Counted from the stretch's first letter, positions 34,243 through 43,545 are shown. The stretch is 64,000 bases of DNA from Trebonia kvetii (GCF_007827045.1 NZ_RPFW01000001.1:410519-474518); one strand, 5' to 3'. Program-made: numbers and translations. The notes: generated from the letters alone by a model not told the origin.

Positions 34243-35885
34243 GAGCGCACCTCCCTCTCATCCGCTTCGTTGTTCATCTCGGCTTTGCTCACTTCAGTAA
34301 CTGTTTTCTCGTCGGCATCGGTACCGGAACCTGTGTCCGCGCTAGCGGACACATCGGGGGGTACGGGGGGTCGTCCCCCCGGGAGAGTCGCTTGCTGAGC
34401 GCCCGATACGATGGCGCCCTTTGCCATCGGGCGCTCAGCAAGCGCTTCGTGGATCGCGATCACTGCGTTCAGGCCGCTGCGAACCGCGCCCTCCATGGTG
34501 TCGGGCCAGCCGGTGTCGGTCCACGAGCCCGCGAGCACCAGGCCGGGCAGGCTGGTCGCCGCCTTCGGGCGCAGCCGCGCCGTGCCCGGCACACCGCGGA
34601 AGGTCGCGCGCTTCTCCCTTGTCACGAAGAACTCGGAGACGTTCGCGTCCCTTGCCGCGGGGAACAGCTCCGCGAGCGCGGGCACGAACTTCTCGCGCAG
34701 CTCCGCGACCGGCATGTTGGCGTACTCGTCGGCCGCCGACAGGGAGATCGCCAGGTACTGGCCGTCGTCGCCGCGCGCGTGCATCCCGGAGATCCTTGTC
34801 CGGTCGAACACCCACTGCACCGGGGAGTCCACGGCCGCGGCGAACGGCACGTCCATCACCTTGCGGTCGTAGATAACGTGCACGTTCACGATCGGCGCGG
34901 CGCCGAGCCCGGCCCAGCCGTCGACCGTATCGGTCGGCAGCGCGCCGGGCGGGATCAGCCGTGCGGCCTGCTCGTGCGGCACCGCGAGCACGACGGCGTC
35001 CGCGACGATGTCTTCTCCCTCGCCGGCTTCTCCCCCGCCGGCCGGGACCTCGCCGGACTCCGCGCCTGCTTCGGCGCTCCCGGCGTTGCCAGCCCCGCCG
35101 TTTCCAGCTCCGCCGTTTCCAGCGCTGCCGTTTCCAGCGCTGGCGAGGCGGATGAGGAACTCCTCGCCCTTGGGCTCGATCGCGGCGACCTTCGCCTGCA
35201 GGCGGACGGTCGCGCCCACCTTGGCCAAGTGCCTGGCCGCGGCGGCGCCGTGCAGCTCGCCGAGCGACAGCGCGGGCACGCCGATGTCGGCGGCGTCCGC
35301 GGCGCCGAGCAGGCCGGTCTTCACCACGACGGCGGCCAGGGCGAGGCTCGCGTCGTCGCCTGGCACGTTGATCGAGGAGACAGAGAACAGGTCCCAGAGC
35401 ACGCGCCTTGTCCGCACGTCCTGGCCGTGCGCCTCGAGCCAGTCGCCGAGCCGGACCTGATCCGTCTTGGGGTCGTTCTCATCCAGTCGCTTGAAAGCGA
35501 GGGCGGCACGGGAAAGCCGAACCCGTTCGGGATTAGTCAAGAAGGGGTACCCGAGGAGAGCAGGCAGCATGTGGAGAGGGGCGGGGACGCGGCGGCGCTT
35601 CATGACCGTCCGCTTGCCCGGAGCGACCACCGTCACCTCGAAGCGGGGCTGGATCGGCGCGTGCGCGGACATGCCGAGCCGGTCGAGCAGCCCACGGTAG
35701 GCAGTGCAGCAGCGCAGGAACACGTGCTGCCCGGTGTCGACGACCAGCCCGTCGCGGTTGAAGGACATCGTCGCGCCGCCGAGGCGCGGCTTGGCCTCGA
35801 GGAGCGTCACCTCGTGTTTCGCATTGGCGAGGGCGACCGCCGCGGTGATGCCGGCCAGGCCGCCGCCGATGACGACGACCTTCAC
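34239..35885 (-). CDS. hpnE: Squalene-associated FAD-dependent desaturase HpnE
   Basis: A 548-residue flavoprotein. HpnE reduces hydroxysqualene to squalene, the last step of the HpnCDE route. It has the N-terminal FAD motif VVVIGGGLAGITAAVALA, the GGATMSF region and the C-terminal LPGLVLAGSWTDTGWPDTME signature. Two oddities are visible. A Gly/Asn/Ala-rich insert at about residues 245-285 is encoded by 15-bp repeats around 35085-35145. A ~60-residue tail after the FAD motif includes PGGRPPVPPDV, which is written by a copy of the dispersed G-block/hairpin repeat. The GTG start at 35885 overlaps the hpnD stop in GTGA. Confidence 0.93.
   Translation of the reverse strand: MKVVVIGGGLAGITAAVALANAKHEVTLLEAKPRLGGATMSFNRDGLVVDTGQHVFLRCCTAYRGLLDRLGMSAHAPIQPRFEVTVVAPGKRTVMKRRRVPAPLHMLPALLGYPFLTNPERVRLSRAALAFKRLDENDPKTDQVRLGDWLEAHGQDVRTRRVLWDLFSVSSINVPGDDASLALAAVVVKTGLLGAADAADIGVPALSLGELHGAAAARHLAKVGATVRLQAKVAAIEPKGEEFLIRLASAGNGSAGNGGAGNGGAGNAGSAEAGAESGEVPAGGGEAGEGEDIVADAVVLAVPHEQAARLIPPGALPTDTVDGWAGLGAAPIVNVHVIYDRKVMDVPFAAAVDSPVQWVFDRTRISGMHARGDDGQYLAISLSAADEYANMPVAELREKFVPALAELFPAARDANVSEFFVTREKRATFRGVPGTARLRPKAATSLPGLVLAGSWTDTGWPDTMEGAVRSGLNAVIAIHEALAERPMAKGAIVSGAQQATLPGGRPPVPPDVSASADTGSGTDADEKTVTEVSKAEMNNEADEREVRS
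34333..34444. repeat. Dispersed repeat copy A (palindrome, G-block, 19-bp hairpin) inside the 3' end of hpnE
   Basis: In order on the + strand: the palindrome GTGTCCGCGCTAGCGGACAC (34333-34352), the block GGGGGGTACGGGGGGTCGTC plus CCCCCCGGG (34356-34383), then an inverted repeat with perfect 19-bp arms, CGCTTGCTGAGCGCCCGAT (34389-34407) and its complement (34426-34444). The core GATGGC-GCCCTTT-GCCATC lies within. It runs antisense to hpnE and encodes part of its C-terminal tail. Confidence 0.88.
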
Positions 35886-36814
35886 TTTGCCCCCTTGCGG
35901 TACTTCCAGCGGTCGAAGCCGGCCAGTGCCTGGGCGGCGACCAGGGCCTTCTCACTGCCGGGCAGCGACATGCGGCCGGCGAGCACCTCGCTTGGGTTTC
36001 GCGCGATGCGCTCGAGGAGCCGGCGGTAGATGCCCGCCATCGCGCCGGTGCAGGCCGCGCTGCGGCGGTCGATGGTGGCGAGCAGCCGCAGGCCGCTTCC
36101 GTACCATTCGCGGGCCCTGTTGGCCTCGAACTCGACCAGGTTCGCGAACCGCGCCCGCATCGCATCGGTGGCGAACGGCTCAGTCGAGCCGAACGGCTCG
36201 AACTGGATGCCGAACCGCTCCAGGTCCTCTTCCGGCAGGTAGATCCGGTTGTTGAGGAAGTCTTCGCGGACGTCGCGCAGGATGTTGGTGAGCTGGAGCG
36301 CCACGCCGAGGTCGTCGGCGATCTTGCTCTGACGTTCCGGGTGCGTGGGGCCGTATATGCCCAGGCTCAGCCGGCCGATGCTGCCCGCGACGCACCTGCA
36401 GTACCAGAGCAGGTCGTCGAAAGTCTTGTAGGTCGCCTTGTTGACGTCGGCCAGGCAGCCATCGATGAGCTCAGTGAACGCCTCGAGCGGTATCGGGAAC
36501 CTGGCGCCCGCGTCGGCCAGCGCCACCAGCACCGGATCGGTTTCGCTGTCCGCGGTGTCCGTGGTGTTTTTGACGGAGTTCTTGACCTTTTCGACTAGCC
36601 CGAGAACCTGCTCCCGTGCGGCCTCGAGCGCCTCCGTCTTCTCCTCGGCAGGCAAGTCGCCATCGCCGATGTCGTCTATCCGCCTGGCGTAGGCGTAGAC
36701 GGCGGCGAGCGCACGGCGCTTGGCGGGCGGCAGCAGCCTGATGCCGTAGGCGAAGTTCCTCGCCTGCTCCCAGGTGATCCGCTCACACTCGGCGTAGGCC
36801 TCGTCGGCGTTCAC
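35882..36814 (-). CDS. hpnD: Presqualene diphosphate synthase HpnD
   Basis: A ~310-residue trans-isoprenyl transferase of the squalene/phytoene synthase family that joins two farnesyl diphosphates to presqualene diphosphate. The first Asp motif is RRIDDIGDGD (near residue 48) and the second LTNILRDVREDFLNNRIYLP; the family signature CRCVAGSIGRLSLGIYG lies between them. The GTG at 36814 is preferred over the GTG at 36820 because GGGGAGG would overlap the latter too closely. It follows hpnC by two bases and overlaps hpnE by four, so the three squalene genes are translationally coupled. Confidence 0.94.
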   Translation of the reverse strand: MNADEAYAECERITWEQARNFAYGIRLLPPAKRRALAAVYAYARRIDDIGDGDLPAEEKTEALEAAREQVLGLVEKVKNSVKNTTDTADSETDPVLVALADAGARFPIPLEAFTELIDGCLADVNKATYKTFDDLLWYCRCVAGSIGRLSLGIYGPTHPERQSKIADDLGVALQLTNILRDVREDFLNNRIYLPEEDLERFGIQFEPFGSTEPFATDAMRARFANLVEFEANRAREWYGSGLRLLATIDRRSAACTGAMAGIYRRLLERIARNPSEVLAGRMSLPGSEKALVAAQALAGFDRWKYRKGAK

Positions 36815-36816
36815 TC

Positions 36817-37878
36817 TCACCTCCCCTTGATGTAACAGCTCGCCATCATGGCGACTGTGTCGGCTTTGCCGGGCCTGGGCACGGCGCGCAGGACATCGTA
36901 GCTACTGCCTCTGACAGATTTCAGAGTCGCGCGGCCCCCGGCCACGTAGCCCGCGATGGCCAGCCGGGCCATGCCGTGCAGCGTGCCAACCAGCGGGGCG
37001 CCCGCGGCGAGCAGCGCGTCGGCGCGGTCGATCTCGAACTTGACGAGATCCTGCACCCGCTGGCTCGCGGCGGGCCGTGCCAGGTCCGCCTCGGTGACGC
37101 CGTGTGCGTCCATGTCTTCGCGCGGCAGGTAGATCCTCCCGTTGCCGAAGTCCTCGGCGACGTCCTGGCAGTGCTCGATGACCTGCAGAGCAGTGCAGAT
37201 GCTATCGGAGGCGGCGATGCGATCCGGCGTGGCGGCGTCCATGATGTACAGGACGACCTGACCGACCGGGTTGGCCGACAGCTTGCAGTAGTCGACGAGC
37301 TCCTGATAGCTCGCGTACCTGGTGACGACCTGGTCCTGGCGGTTTGCCTGGATGAGGTCGTACAGCGGCTGGGCAGGGATCTGGCAGGCTTTTACGGTGC
37401 TCTTGAGCGCCCTGATGGCTTCGAGTTCCGGCTCCGGGGCACCCTGGTCGAAGATCCGCCTGACGTCCTGCTCAAGCTCGTCGAGCAGCTTGAGCCTGAT
37501 CGCGGTGACCTCTGCTTCGGTGGCACCGCGCGGTATGCCGGGCAGCGGCTCGTCGCCGATGTCGTCGGTGAGCCTGGCGAAGCCGTACAGCGCGGTGAGG
37601 TGAGCACGCCAGCGCCTGGGCAGGACACGGAGGGCGACAGGGAAGTTCTCCGCTGAGGCCTTTGCCGCGACGGCAAGGGAGACCTCGGCCGCGACGGTGA
37701 TACCCGGCGTCGGCCCTGCCCCCGCAACCTGGTCTAGACCCTCCGATCGTGTCACGGGCCGGACGATCGGCCGGCTCGTGCCGTCTGCCGCCGCAACCTG
37801 GTCTAGACCCTCCGATCGTGTCACCTGTCTATTTGGGCACAGGACAGAAATAAATGCAAACAATGACGCACCCGTCAC
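36817..37878 (-). CDS. hpnC: Hydroxysqualene synthase HpnC
   Basis: A squalene/phytoene synthase family enzyme that converts presqualene diphosphate to hydroxysqualene. The core starts at ASAENFPVALRVLPRRWRAH, with the Asp motif FARLTDDIGDE, the middle block LSANPVGQVVLYIMD and the second motif CQDVAEDFGNGRIYLP. The open frame extends 353 codons to a GTG at 37878, but family members begin ~20 residues before ENFPVA. The extra ~60 residues contain a 23-residue direct duplication (VTRSEGLDQVA twice) encoded by a DNA repeat that may be regulatory. The true start is therefore unsettled; in-frame GTGs also occur at 37824 and 37755. Confidence 0.88.
   Translation of the reverse strand: MTGASLFAFISVLCPNRQVTRSEGLDQVAAADGTSRPIVRPVTRSEGLDQVAGAGPTPGITVAAEVSLAVAAKASAENFPVALRVLPRRWRAHLTALYGFARLTDDIGDEPLPGIPRGATEAEVTAIRLKLLDELEQDVRRIFDQGAPEPELEAIRALKSTVKACQIPAQPLYDLIQANRQDQVVTRYASYQELVDYCKLSANPVGQVVLYIMDAATPDRIAASDSICTALQVIEHCQDVAEDFGNGRIYLPREDMDAHGVTEADLARPAASQRVQDLVKFEIDRADALLAAGAPLVGTLHGMARLAIAGYVAGGRATLKSVRGSSYDVLRAVPRPGKADTVAMMASCYIKGR
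37722..37824. repeat. 34-bp direct repeat with embedded 10-bp palindrome, 69-bp step
   Basis: The 34-mer starting CCGCAACCTGGTCTAGACCC and ending GATCGTGTCAC occurs at 37722-37755 and 37791-37824, identical in both. Each copy contains the palindrome GGTCTAGACC (37731-37740 and 37800-37809). It lies at the 5' end of hpnC, either coding for a duplicated N-terminal peptide or forming paired operators ahead of the real start. Confidence 0.85.
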
Positions 37879-38522
37879 CTGACGCGGCTGTCGGAGAACT
37901 ATGACAGGCCCGTCAGGGAAACGGCCCTGCGTGCCCTCGGTAGCGGCATTGCCATCACTTAATTAGTTTGCATCGGGCACACCCGATATGCTTGAGAATG
38001 CGGACTGGTCTTGTCAAGAGCCTACTGAGCTGGGAAGATACGCGGGTTAAGCAGAACGGCCCGCCGGCTTGACATCTGCCCGTCTCGGGTGCACTGGAAC
38101 GGCGGAAGTAGTGCTGCTTACCCCGGCGAGAGCATTTTTACGCCTGCCGATGCGCCATCCAGTGAAATGGCGATTTGATACATTGTCGAAACAATCTGAC
38201 GCGGAGTGCCGTGCCGGACGCGCGCCGTGCAGCGGCGGCTGCGGCGAGACGGATGATGCCACAGGCGAGAAACCGCACGTCGTGATCGCTTGCACCCGGC
38301 AAGCCTCGTCTGCGCCCTGTCTGAAGGAGTCGCAAAGTTTTCGGTTGCGATGCCTTCCGCGGCCCGGGTCTTAAGGATACGTAAAGATTTAATGCAGGGT
38401 CCGTTCGGCTGGAGTTCAGGTTATTGTCACAGTGCCGCCGCTTAGGCATGGTCTTGCGCGCCTACGGTGGCGTGGCCAGACCCGCGTCGGGAGCGGGTCT
38501 TGACGCGGTGGAGGCACCTGAG
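37879..38522. other. 644-bp divergent intergenic region (hopanoid operon / secreted phosphoesterase)
   Basis: No convincing gene: the short frames here lack coding-like composition. It should hold the hopanoid operon promoter (leftward) and the phosphoesterase promoter (rightward). Visible elements are an AT-rich stretch near 37960, the inverted repeat ATCGGGCACACCCGAT (37972-37987) and a small GCCAT/ATGGC hairpin near 38154-38171. A GGTGGAGG ribosome site precedes the phosphoesterase ATG. Confidence 0.5.
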
Positions 38523-40712
38523 ATGCGTGTACCCCGTTCCCCGAATCACCGTCGTCTCCCTCGATCACGTTCGGCGCTTGCCGTGCTTGGCGGCGGTGTC
38601 CTCGCGCTAGGCATGGTCGCGGGCGGCGCGGCCGCGGCCGCTGCTGCCGCTCCGTCTTCGCCGTCTTCGTCTTCGCCGGCCGCCTGCCGGATGGCGGGCG
38701 GGAAGATCAAGCACGTCATCTACATCCAGTTCGACAACGTGCACTACACGCGGGACAACCCGCGGGTGCCGAGCGACCTGCAGCAGATGCCGAACCTGCT
38801 GACGTTCATCACCAGTTCGGGCGCACTGCTGTCGCAGGAGCACACGCCGCTGATCGCGCACACCGCCAACGACATCGTGACATCGGAAACCGGCCTGTAC
38901 GGCAGTGGCACCGGTACCGCCGTCGCGAACGAGTACCACTACTACACCTCGGCGGCCGACGGGTCTTCCGACGAGGCCGGCGACTTCGCCTACTGGACCG
39001 ACCCGATCGTGGACTACTTCACGAGCTACGCCGGGACCCCGGTGGGCGACTCGCACACCACGCTCGTCGGGCATAACGGCAAGAACCCGCCCGCGCCGTG
39101 GGTGCCGTACACCCGCGCCGGCTGCGACTTCGGCTCGGTCGCGGCGGCCGACACCGAACTCGAGAACCAGGCGCCCGACGTGGCCAAGGTGTTCGGCGCG
39201 AAGTCGGCCGACGCCAAGGAGGCGGACAACCCCAAGCTGTCGGCCAAGGCGGCCGCCGACTACGAGGGCCTGTCGGTGCACTGCGCGCGCCAGTCGGCCC
39301 TGTGCGCGAAGTACCACTCGGTGCCCGACACGCTGGCCGCCGAGCCGGGCGGGTACCACGGCTACCGTGCGCTTTTCGGTGCCAAGTACCTCGACCCGCT
39401 GATGTCGCCCGCCGGACCGGTGCGCAGCCTCAACGGCGCGGTCATCAAGGATTCCGCCGGGGACATCGGCTTCCCCGGGTACGACGGCATGACCGGGCCT
39501 AGCGCGCTCGCCTACACCCTGGACATGCAGACCCACGGCGTCCCCGTCACCTTCACGTACCTGTCCGACGTGCATGACTCCTGGACCACCGGAGCCGGCC
39601 TCGGCCCGGGTTCCGCGCAGTACGAGTCGCAGCTGCGCACGGAGAACAAGGCGTTCGGCACGTTCTTCTCCGGCCTCGCGGCGCACGGCATCACCAAGGC
39701 CAACACGCTGTTCGTCGTCACCGCGGACGAGGGCGACCACTTCGTCGGCGGCGCGCCGTCCAACCCCGGCTGCAACGGCGTCACGGTCGTCTGCCACTAC
39801 AAGAACGTCGGCGAGGTGGACGGCAACCTGACCGGCATGCTCGCGGCGAAGGGCGTGACCACACCGTTCGACGTGCAGGCCGACTCCGCGCCGATCATCT
39901 ACGTCCACCACCAGCCGGGGCGGACGACGGCCGCGGTGCGGGCGCTGGAACGCGCGGCGGCGAAGCTGACCGCCAAGGACGTGGCCACCGGCAAGACCGT
40001 CCGGGTTACCAACTACCTAGCCGACCCGGTGGAGATGAAGCTGCTGCACATGGTCACCGGCGACCCGAAGCGGACGGCAACGCTCGCGCTATTCGGCAAC
40101 CCGGACTTCTGGCTGGACAGCTCTCTGCCCGCCTCCTGCGGCACCAAGGTGCTCACCTGCGAGCCGGCCGGCGGGGACGCGTGGAACCACGGAGACGTCG
40201 CCTCCAAGATCAACACCACGTTCCTCGGCTTCGCCGGACCCGGCGTCCGTCATCTGGGAGCGACCGGGTCCATCTGGTCCGATCACACCGACATCCAGCC
40301 GACGATGATGGAGCTGCTCGGCCTGCGCGACGACTACACGCCGGACGGCCGGGTGCTCCCCGAGGTGATCAAGCCGTCCGCGCTGCGCCCGTCGCTCAAG
40401 GCCTCCTATCCCACGCTGGTGCGGCTCGGCGACGCCTTCACCGCGATCAACGCGGCGGTGGGACCGTTCGGGCTCGACACGCTGCGGGCGTCCACGGTCG
40501 CGCTTTCGTCGACCTCGGCGAGCGATGTCACCTACACCAAGCTGGAGTCGCTGCTCGCAGGGCTCGGCAGTCAGCGCGACATGCTCGTCGCCGGAATGAA
40601 GACGATGCTGTACGGCGCGGCGTTCGGCGGCCGGCCGGTGAACGTAAGCAAGGCGGACGACCTGATCAAGGCGGCCGCTGACCTGCTGTCGTCCGCCAAA
40701 GCACTCCCCTAG
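38523..40712 (+). CDS. Secreted alkaline-phosphatase-superfamily phosphoesterase
   Basis: A 729-residue exported protein. The signal peptide has a basic start (MRVPRSPNHRRLPRSRSA) and a hydrophobic core (LAVLGGGVLALGMVAGGAAA), followed by an Ala/Ser/Pro linker. The body belongs to the alkaline phosphatase-like superfamily: the metal/nucleophile strand KIKHVIYIQFDNVHYTRD, FVVTADEGDHFVGGAPSN as the second metal site, and the C-terminal SIWSDHTDIQPTMMELLGLR, which carries the last metal ligands. It could release phosphate outside the cell. Substrate unknown. ATG 38523 is supported by GGTGGAGG; a 16-bp hairpin follows the stop. Confidence 0.85.
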   Translation: MRVPRSPNHRRLPRSRSALAVLGGGVLALGMVAGGAAAAAAAAPSSPSSSSPAACRMAGGKIKHVIYIQFDNVHYTRDNPRVPSDLQQMPNLLTFITSSGALLSQEHTPLIAHTANDIVTSETGLYGSGTGTAVANEYHYYTSAADGSSDEAGDFAYWTDPIVDYFTSYAGTPVGDSHTTLVGHNGKNPPAPWVPYTRAGCDFGSVAAADTELENQAPDVAKVFGAKSADAKEADNPKLSAKAAADYEGLSVHCARQSALCAKYHSVPDTLAAEPGGYHGYRALFGAKYLDPLMSPAGPVRSLNGAVIKDSAGDIGFPGYDGMTGPSALAYTLDMQTHGVPVTFTYLSDVHDSWTTGAGLGPGSAQYESQLRTENKAFGTFFSGLAAHGITKANTLFVVTADEGDHFVGGAPSNPGCNGVTVVCHYKNVGEVDGNLTGMLAAKGVTTPFDVQADSAPIIYVHHQPGRTTAAVRALERAAAKLTAKDVATGKTVRVTNYLADPVEMKLLHMVTGDPKRTATLALFGNPDFWLDSSLPASCGTKVLTCEPAGGDAWNHGDVASKINTTFLGFAGPGVRHLGATGSIWSDHTDIQPTMMELLGLRDDYTPDGRVLPEVIKPSALRPSLKASYPTLVRLGDAFTAINAAVGPFGLDTLRASTVALSSTSASDVTYTKLESLLAGLGSQRDMLVAGMKTMLYGAAFGGRPVNVSKADDLIKAAADLLSSAKALP

Positions 40713-40717
40713 GCGAC

Positions 40718-40753
40718 GTGCCGTTGGGCCGGCTGTCGCCGGCCCAACGGCAC
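40718..40753. terminator. Perfect 16-bp hairpin after the secreted phosphoesterase gene
   Basis: GTGCCGTTGGGCCGGC (40718-40733) pairs with 40738-40753 around TGTC, six bases past the stop. Confidence 0.8.
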
Positions 40754-40780
40754 TCACACGGCCCGGAAGATCGTTAAGCG

Positions 40781-40830
40781 AATGCCCTTGTAGCTACCGG
40801 GACTATGACCCCGGCAACAACAAGGGCATT
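40781..40830. terminator. 11-bp hairpin with inner CCGGG/CCCGG stem
   Basis: AATGCCCTTGT (40781-40791) pairs with 40820-40830. The loop holds a second CCGGG/CCCGG pairing. It lies 36 bases past the stop of the leftward PP2C gene and may terminate it. Confidence 0.5.
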
Positions 40831-40865
40831 TTCGGGATGATCTTCGTTGGGCGGGGGGTCGGCTG

Positions 40866-41987
40866 TTACGAGCGCCAGATGAGCACTAGGGCGCAGTCGT
40901 CGCCGCTGGCGACCGTGCGCTGCATGGTGCTGACCAAGTCGGGCGCGCCGGTCTTGAAACCCGCGACTACCAGTCGCTCCGCCTCTCCGAGCAGGCGCGC
41001 AATGCCGTCGTCGATGTCGCGTCCCGGCGCCTCGACCAGGCCGTCGGTGTAGAGCATGATGGCGTCGCCGCGGCGGAGCACGCCCTCCTCGGGGACGTCA
41101 GGCACGGCGGCCAGGTCGGGGACCACGCCGAGCACGATGCCGCGGGCGCCGCTCATCCGCCACTTCCCGGTGGTCGCGTCGAACCGCGCGGCCGGCGGGT
41201 GCCCGGCCGAGTACAGCGTGTACTCCCCCGAGGCCAGCTCGATCGACAGGTGGACCGCCGTCACGAACCCCTCGTCGGTGGAGCCGCGGCGCAGGTAGGC
41301 ATTGGCCGCGGGAAGGAACTGCTCCCTCGGCACCGAGCCGATCACGCCGCCGAAGGCACCGGAAAGCAGCAGGGCACGCGTCGCCGCGTCCATGCCCTTG
41401 CCTGACACGTCGACGAGCGCCACCTCAAGCGTCTTGCCGTCACTGTAGGAGACGACAAAGTCACCGCCGAACGAGGAGCCGCCCGCGGGGCGGAGCACCA
41501 CCGTCGAGCCCCAGCCCTCGCCGAGCTCGGGCAGGTTGCCCTGGGCCCTGATGCGGTCGCGCAGCTCGATCATCATCCGGTCGGCGCGCAGCCCGCGGGT
41601 GCCGAGCTTGCCCCGCGTGTTAGACAGCACGTCGGCGAAGTACGCGGTGGCGCCGATCGTCAGCACGATCCCCGGGCCCGTCCTGTGCAGCACGACGTCG
41701 TACACCAGGCCCGCCGCGCTGATGCCGATCAGGATCCGCAGCGCCCTCGGCCACAGCAGCAGCCCGCCCGCCAGCAGCGGCAAGACCATGACGCCCGGCG
41801 AGACCAGCCACGCGGACACGTGCGCCGCGATAAAAGCCACCGCCATGCTGATCACGGCCAGCACGATCGCGACCCGGCGGTTCCGCGTGATCAGCTGCCG
41901 CCTGATCTGGTCGGTAAGCCATGTCCCGGCACGCCGGAAGGGACGCGCGGCGTGGCGCGCTGCCAACAGGGGAGCCCGAACCTTCAT
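40866..41987 (-). CDS. Membrane-anchored PP2C/SpoIIE-type protein phosphatase
   Basis: A 373-residue protein. The N-terminal ~140 residues carry two to three membrane segments (AIVLAVISMAVAFIAAHVSA, MVLPLLAGGLLLWPRALRI, ILIGISAAGLVYDVVL). The rest is a SpoIIE-type PP2C serine/threonine phosphatase: FGGDFVVSYSDGKTLEVALV, the metal-binding DVSGKGMDAATRALLLSGAF, YTLYSAGHPPAARF, DAIMLYTDGLVEA and the terminal SGDDCALVLIW. Such phosphatases usually dephosphorylate anti-sigma-factor antagonists in the general stress response, but no partner genes are adjacent. There is no PAS or GAF sensor domain. The start is the ATG at 41987. Confidence 0.9.
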   Translation of the reverse strand: MKVRAPLLAARHAARPFRRAGTWLTDQIRRQLITRNRRVAIVLAVISMAVAFIAAHVSAWLVSPGVMVLPLLAGGLLLWPRALRILIGISAAGLVYDVVLHRTGPGIVLTIGATAYFADVLSNTRGKLGTRGLRADRMMIELRDRIRAQGNLPELGEGWGSTVVLRPAGGSSFGGDFVVSYSDGKTLEVALVDVSGKGMDAATRALLLSGAFGGVIGSVPREQFLPAANAYLRRGSTDEGFVTAVHLSIELASGEYTLYSAGHPPAARFDATTGKWRMSGARGIVLGVVPDLAAVPDVPEEGVLRRGDAIMLYTDGLVEAPGRDIDDGIARLLGEAERLVVAGFKTGAPDLVSTMQRTVASGDDCALVLIWRS

Positions 41988-42129
41988 GACCTGCGCAGGT
42001 TATCCGCAAATGGTTTCGGTCGCACGCGGTCCTCGCTCCATCTTCGCCGGCAGGCTGGCCCCGCCAGCGACGATCTCGGCTTCGAAAATCATTGGCATCC
42101 TGCGGGCCGCGCGGGATAAGAACTCCATC

Positions 42130-43401
42130 ATGGCAGACTCGTACCTGATCCGTCCCATTACCGACGATGAGTACGACGGGTTCCGGCTGGTCCTGCAGCA
42201 CGCGTTCCACGGCGGAGGGGACCGGGAGAACCCGCCGTGGCGACAGCAGCTCTTCGAGATCGACCGCTCGCTCGCCGCTTTTGACTCCGCGCGGCCTGAC
42301 GCTGGTCCGGTCGGCGCCACCGGCATCTATACCTTCGGCATGGCGGTTCCCGGCGGGGTGCTGCCCGTCGCCGGGGTCACCATGGTGGGAGTGCTGCCCA
42401 GCCACCGCAGGCAGGGCATCCTGCGGTCCATCATGCGGCGGCAGATCGCCGACATCGCGGCGCGCGGCGAGGAACCGATCGCCGCGCTTTGGGCGTCGGA
42501 AACGCCCATCTACGGCCGGTACGGGTACGGGAAGGCGACCGCGCACGGTTACTTCAGGTTCGGGCGCGGCGACGGCGCGCTCGACCCACACGCGCCGTCC
42601 GATTCTGCCCTGTCGCTGCGCCTGGCCGAGCCGGCCGAGGTCGCCTCCGAACTGGCGAAGGTGTACGACGCCGTGCTCGCGGGCCAGCCCGGCTTCCCTA
42701 CCCGGTCCGATGCCTGGTGGGCGCGGATGCTGCACGACCCGGAGGGCGAAAGGCACGGGTTCAGCCCGCAGCGCTGCGTGCTCGCCGAGCACGGATCGGG
42801 GATTCGCGGCTACGCCCTCTACGCCGCCCAGGGGCGCTGGGACGATACGACTGGCCTGCCCGACGGAGTGCTCGAGATCAGGGAGCTTATCGCCGCGGAC
42901 CCTGCGGCCGCCGCGGCGCTCTGGACCGACCTGCTCGGCAGGGACCTGATCACCTCGGTGCTCGCCGACCACCGCCCGGCCGAGGACCCTGTGCTGTATC
43001 AGCTGCTTGACGCGCGCCGTGCTCGCTCGAATGTCACGGACGGCCTCTGGGTGCGGATCATCGACCTTCCCGCCGCCCTCGCCCGGCGGTCCTACGCGTG
43101 CCCGGTCGACGCGGTGCTCGAGGTCGCCGACGAACTGCTGCCAGGCAACACGGGCCGGTGGCGGCTGCGCGCGTCGGCACCAGGCGGCGGGCCCGCTTCC
43201 GAGGTGAGCTGCGAGCGGACTGACGATCCCGCCGACGTCGCGCTCGACGTCCGCGAGCTCGGCGCGGCCTACCTGGGCGGTACCAGGCTTGGCACGCTGG
43301 CCTCGGCCGGCCTGGTCACCGAGCTGCGCCCTGGCGCGCTCGGCGCGCTTTCCGCGGCCTTCACCTGGGACCCCGCCCCCTGGTGCCCGCGCGTCTTCTG
43401 A
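42130..43401 (+). CDS. eis: Eis-family GNAT N-acetyltransferase
   Basis: A 423-residue protein of the Eis type: an N-terminal GNAT domain, a central GNAT-like domain and a C-terminal SCP2-like domain. The acetyl-CoA-binding strand-loop is VTMVGVLPSHRRQGILRSIM, followed by LWASETPIYGRYGYGKAT, highly typical of Eis. The chain ends in Phe (CPRVF), in line with Eis enzymes, whose free C-terminal carboxylate takes part in catalysis. Eis proteins acetylate amines, including aminoglycosides and protein lysines; the natural substrate here is unknown. ATG 42130 is chosen because the upstream reading overlaps the divergent PP2C gene. Confidence 0.92.
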   Translation: MADSYLIRPITDDEYDGFRLVLQHAFHGGGDRENPPWRQQLFEIDRSLAAFDSARPDAGPVGATGIYTFGMAVPGGVLPVAGVTMVGVLPSHRRQGILRSIMRRQIADIAARGEEPIAALWASETPIYGRYGYGKATAHGYFRFGRGDGALDPHAPSDSALSLRLAEPAEVASELAKVYDAVLAGQPGFPTRSDAWWARMLHDPEGERHGFSPQRCVLAEHGSGIRGYALYAAQGRWDDTTGLPDGVLEIRELIAADPAAAAALWTDLLGRDLITSVLADHRPAEDPVLYQLLDARRARSNVTDGLWVRIIDLPAALARRSYACPVDAVLEVADELLPGNTGRWRLRASAPGGGPASEVSCERTDDPADVALDVRELGAAYLGGTRLGTLASAGLVTELRPGALGALSAAFTWDPAPWCPRVF

Positions 43402-43545
43402 GAACCACCGCTCGGCTCATGATCATGGGTCACCTGCGGCAACAGGCGGATGGTCCACGCTAATTTCGTGCCGTGCACGGGGCCGTCACGGAGCCGCGCT
43501 TGGGCGGGAGCGGCGCCTGGGGGCGAGGCGACGGATAATGGGGGC

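Noticed and set aside
38069..38449. Short genes in the 37.9-38.5 kb intergenic region
   Set aside because: The frames on both strands lack ribosome sites, coding-like third-position GC and recognisable motifs.
40781..40830. Possible small RNA or tRNA-like fold
   Set aside because: No CCA end, T-loop or anticodon arm pattern can be drawn; a plain hairpin terminator explains it better.
41536..42129. Extension of the eis reading frame upstream to 41536
   Set aside because: It runs antisense through the PP2C gene and does not resemble any Eis N-terminus. ATG 42130 gives the normal family start.
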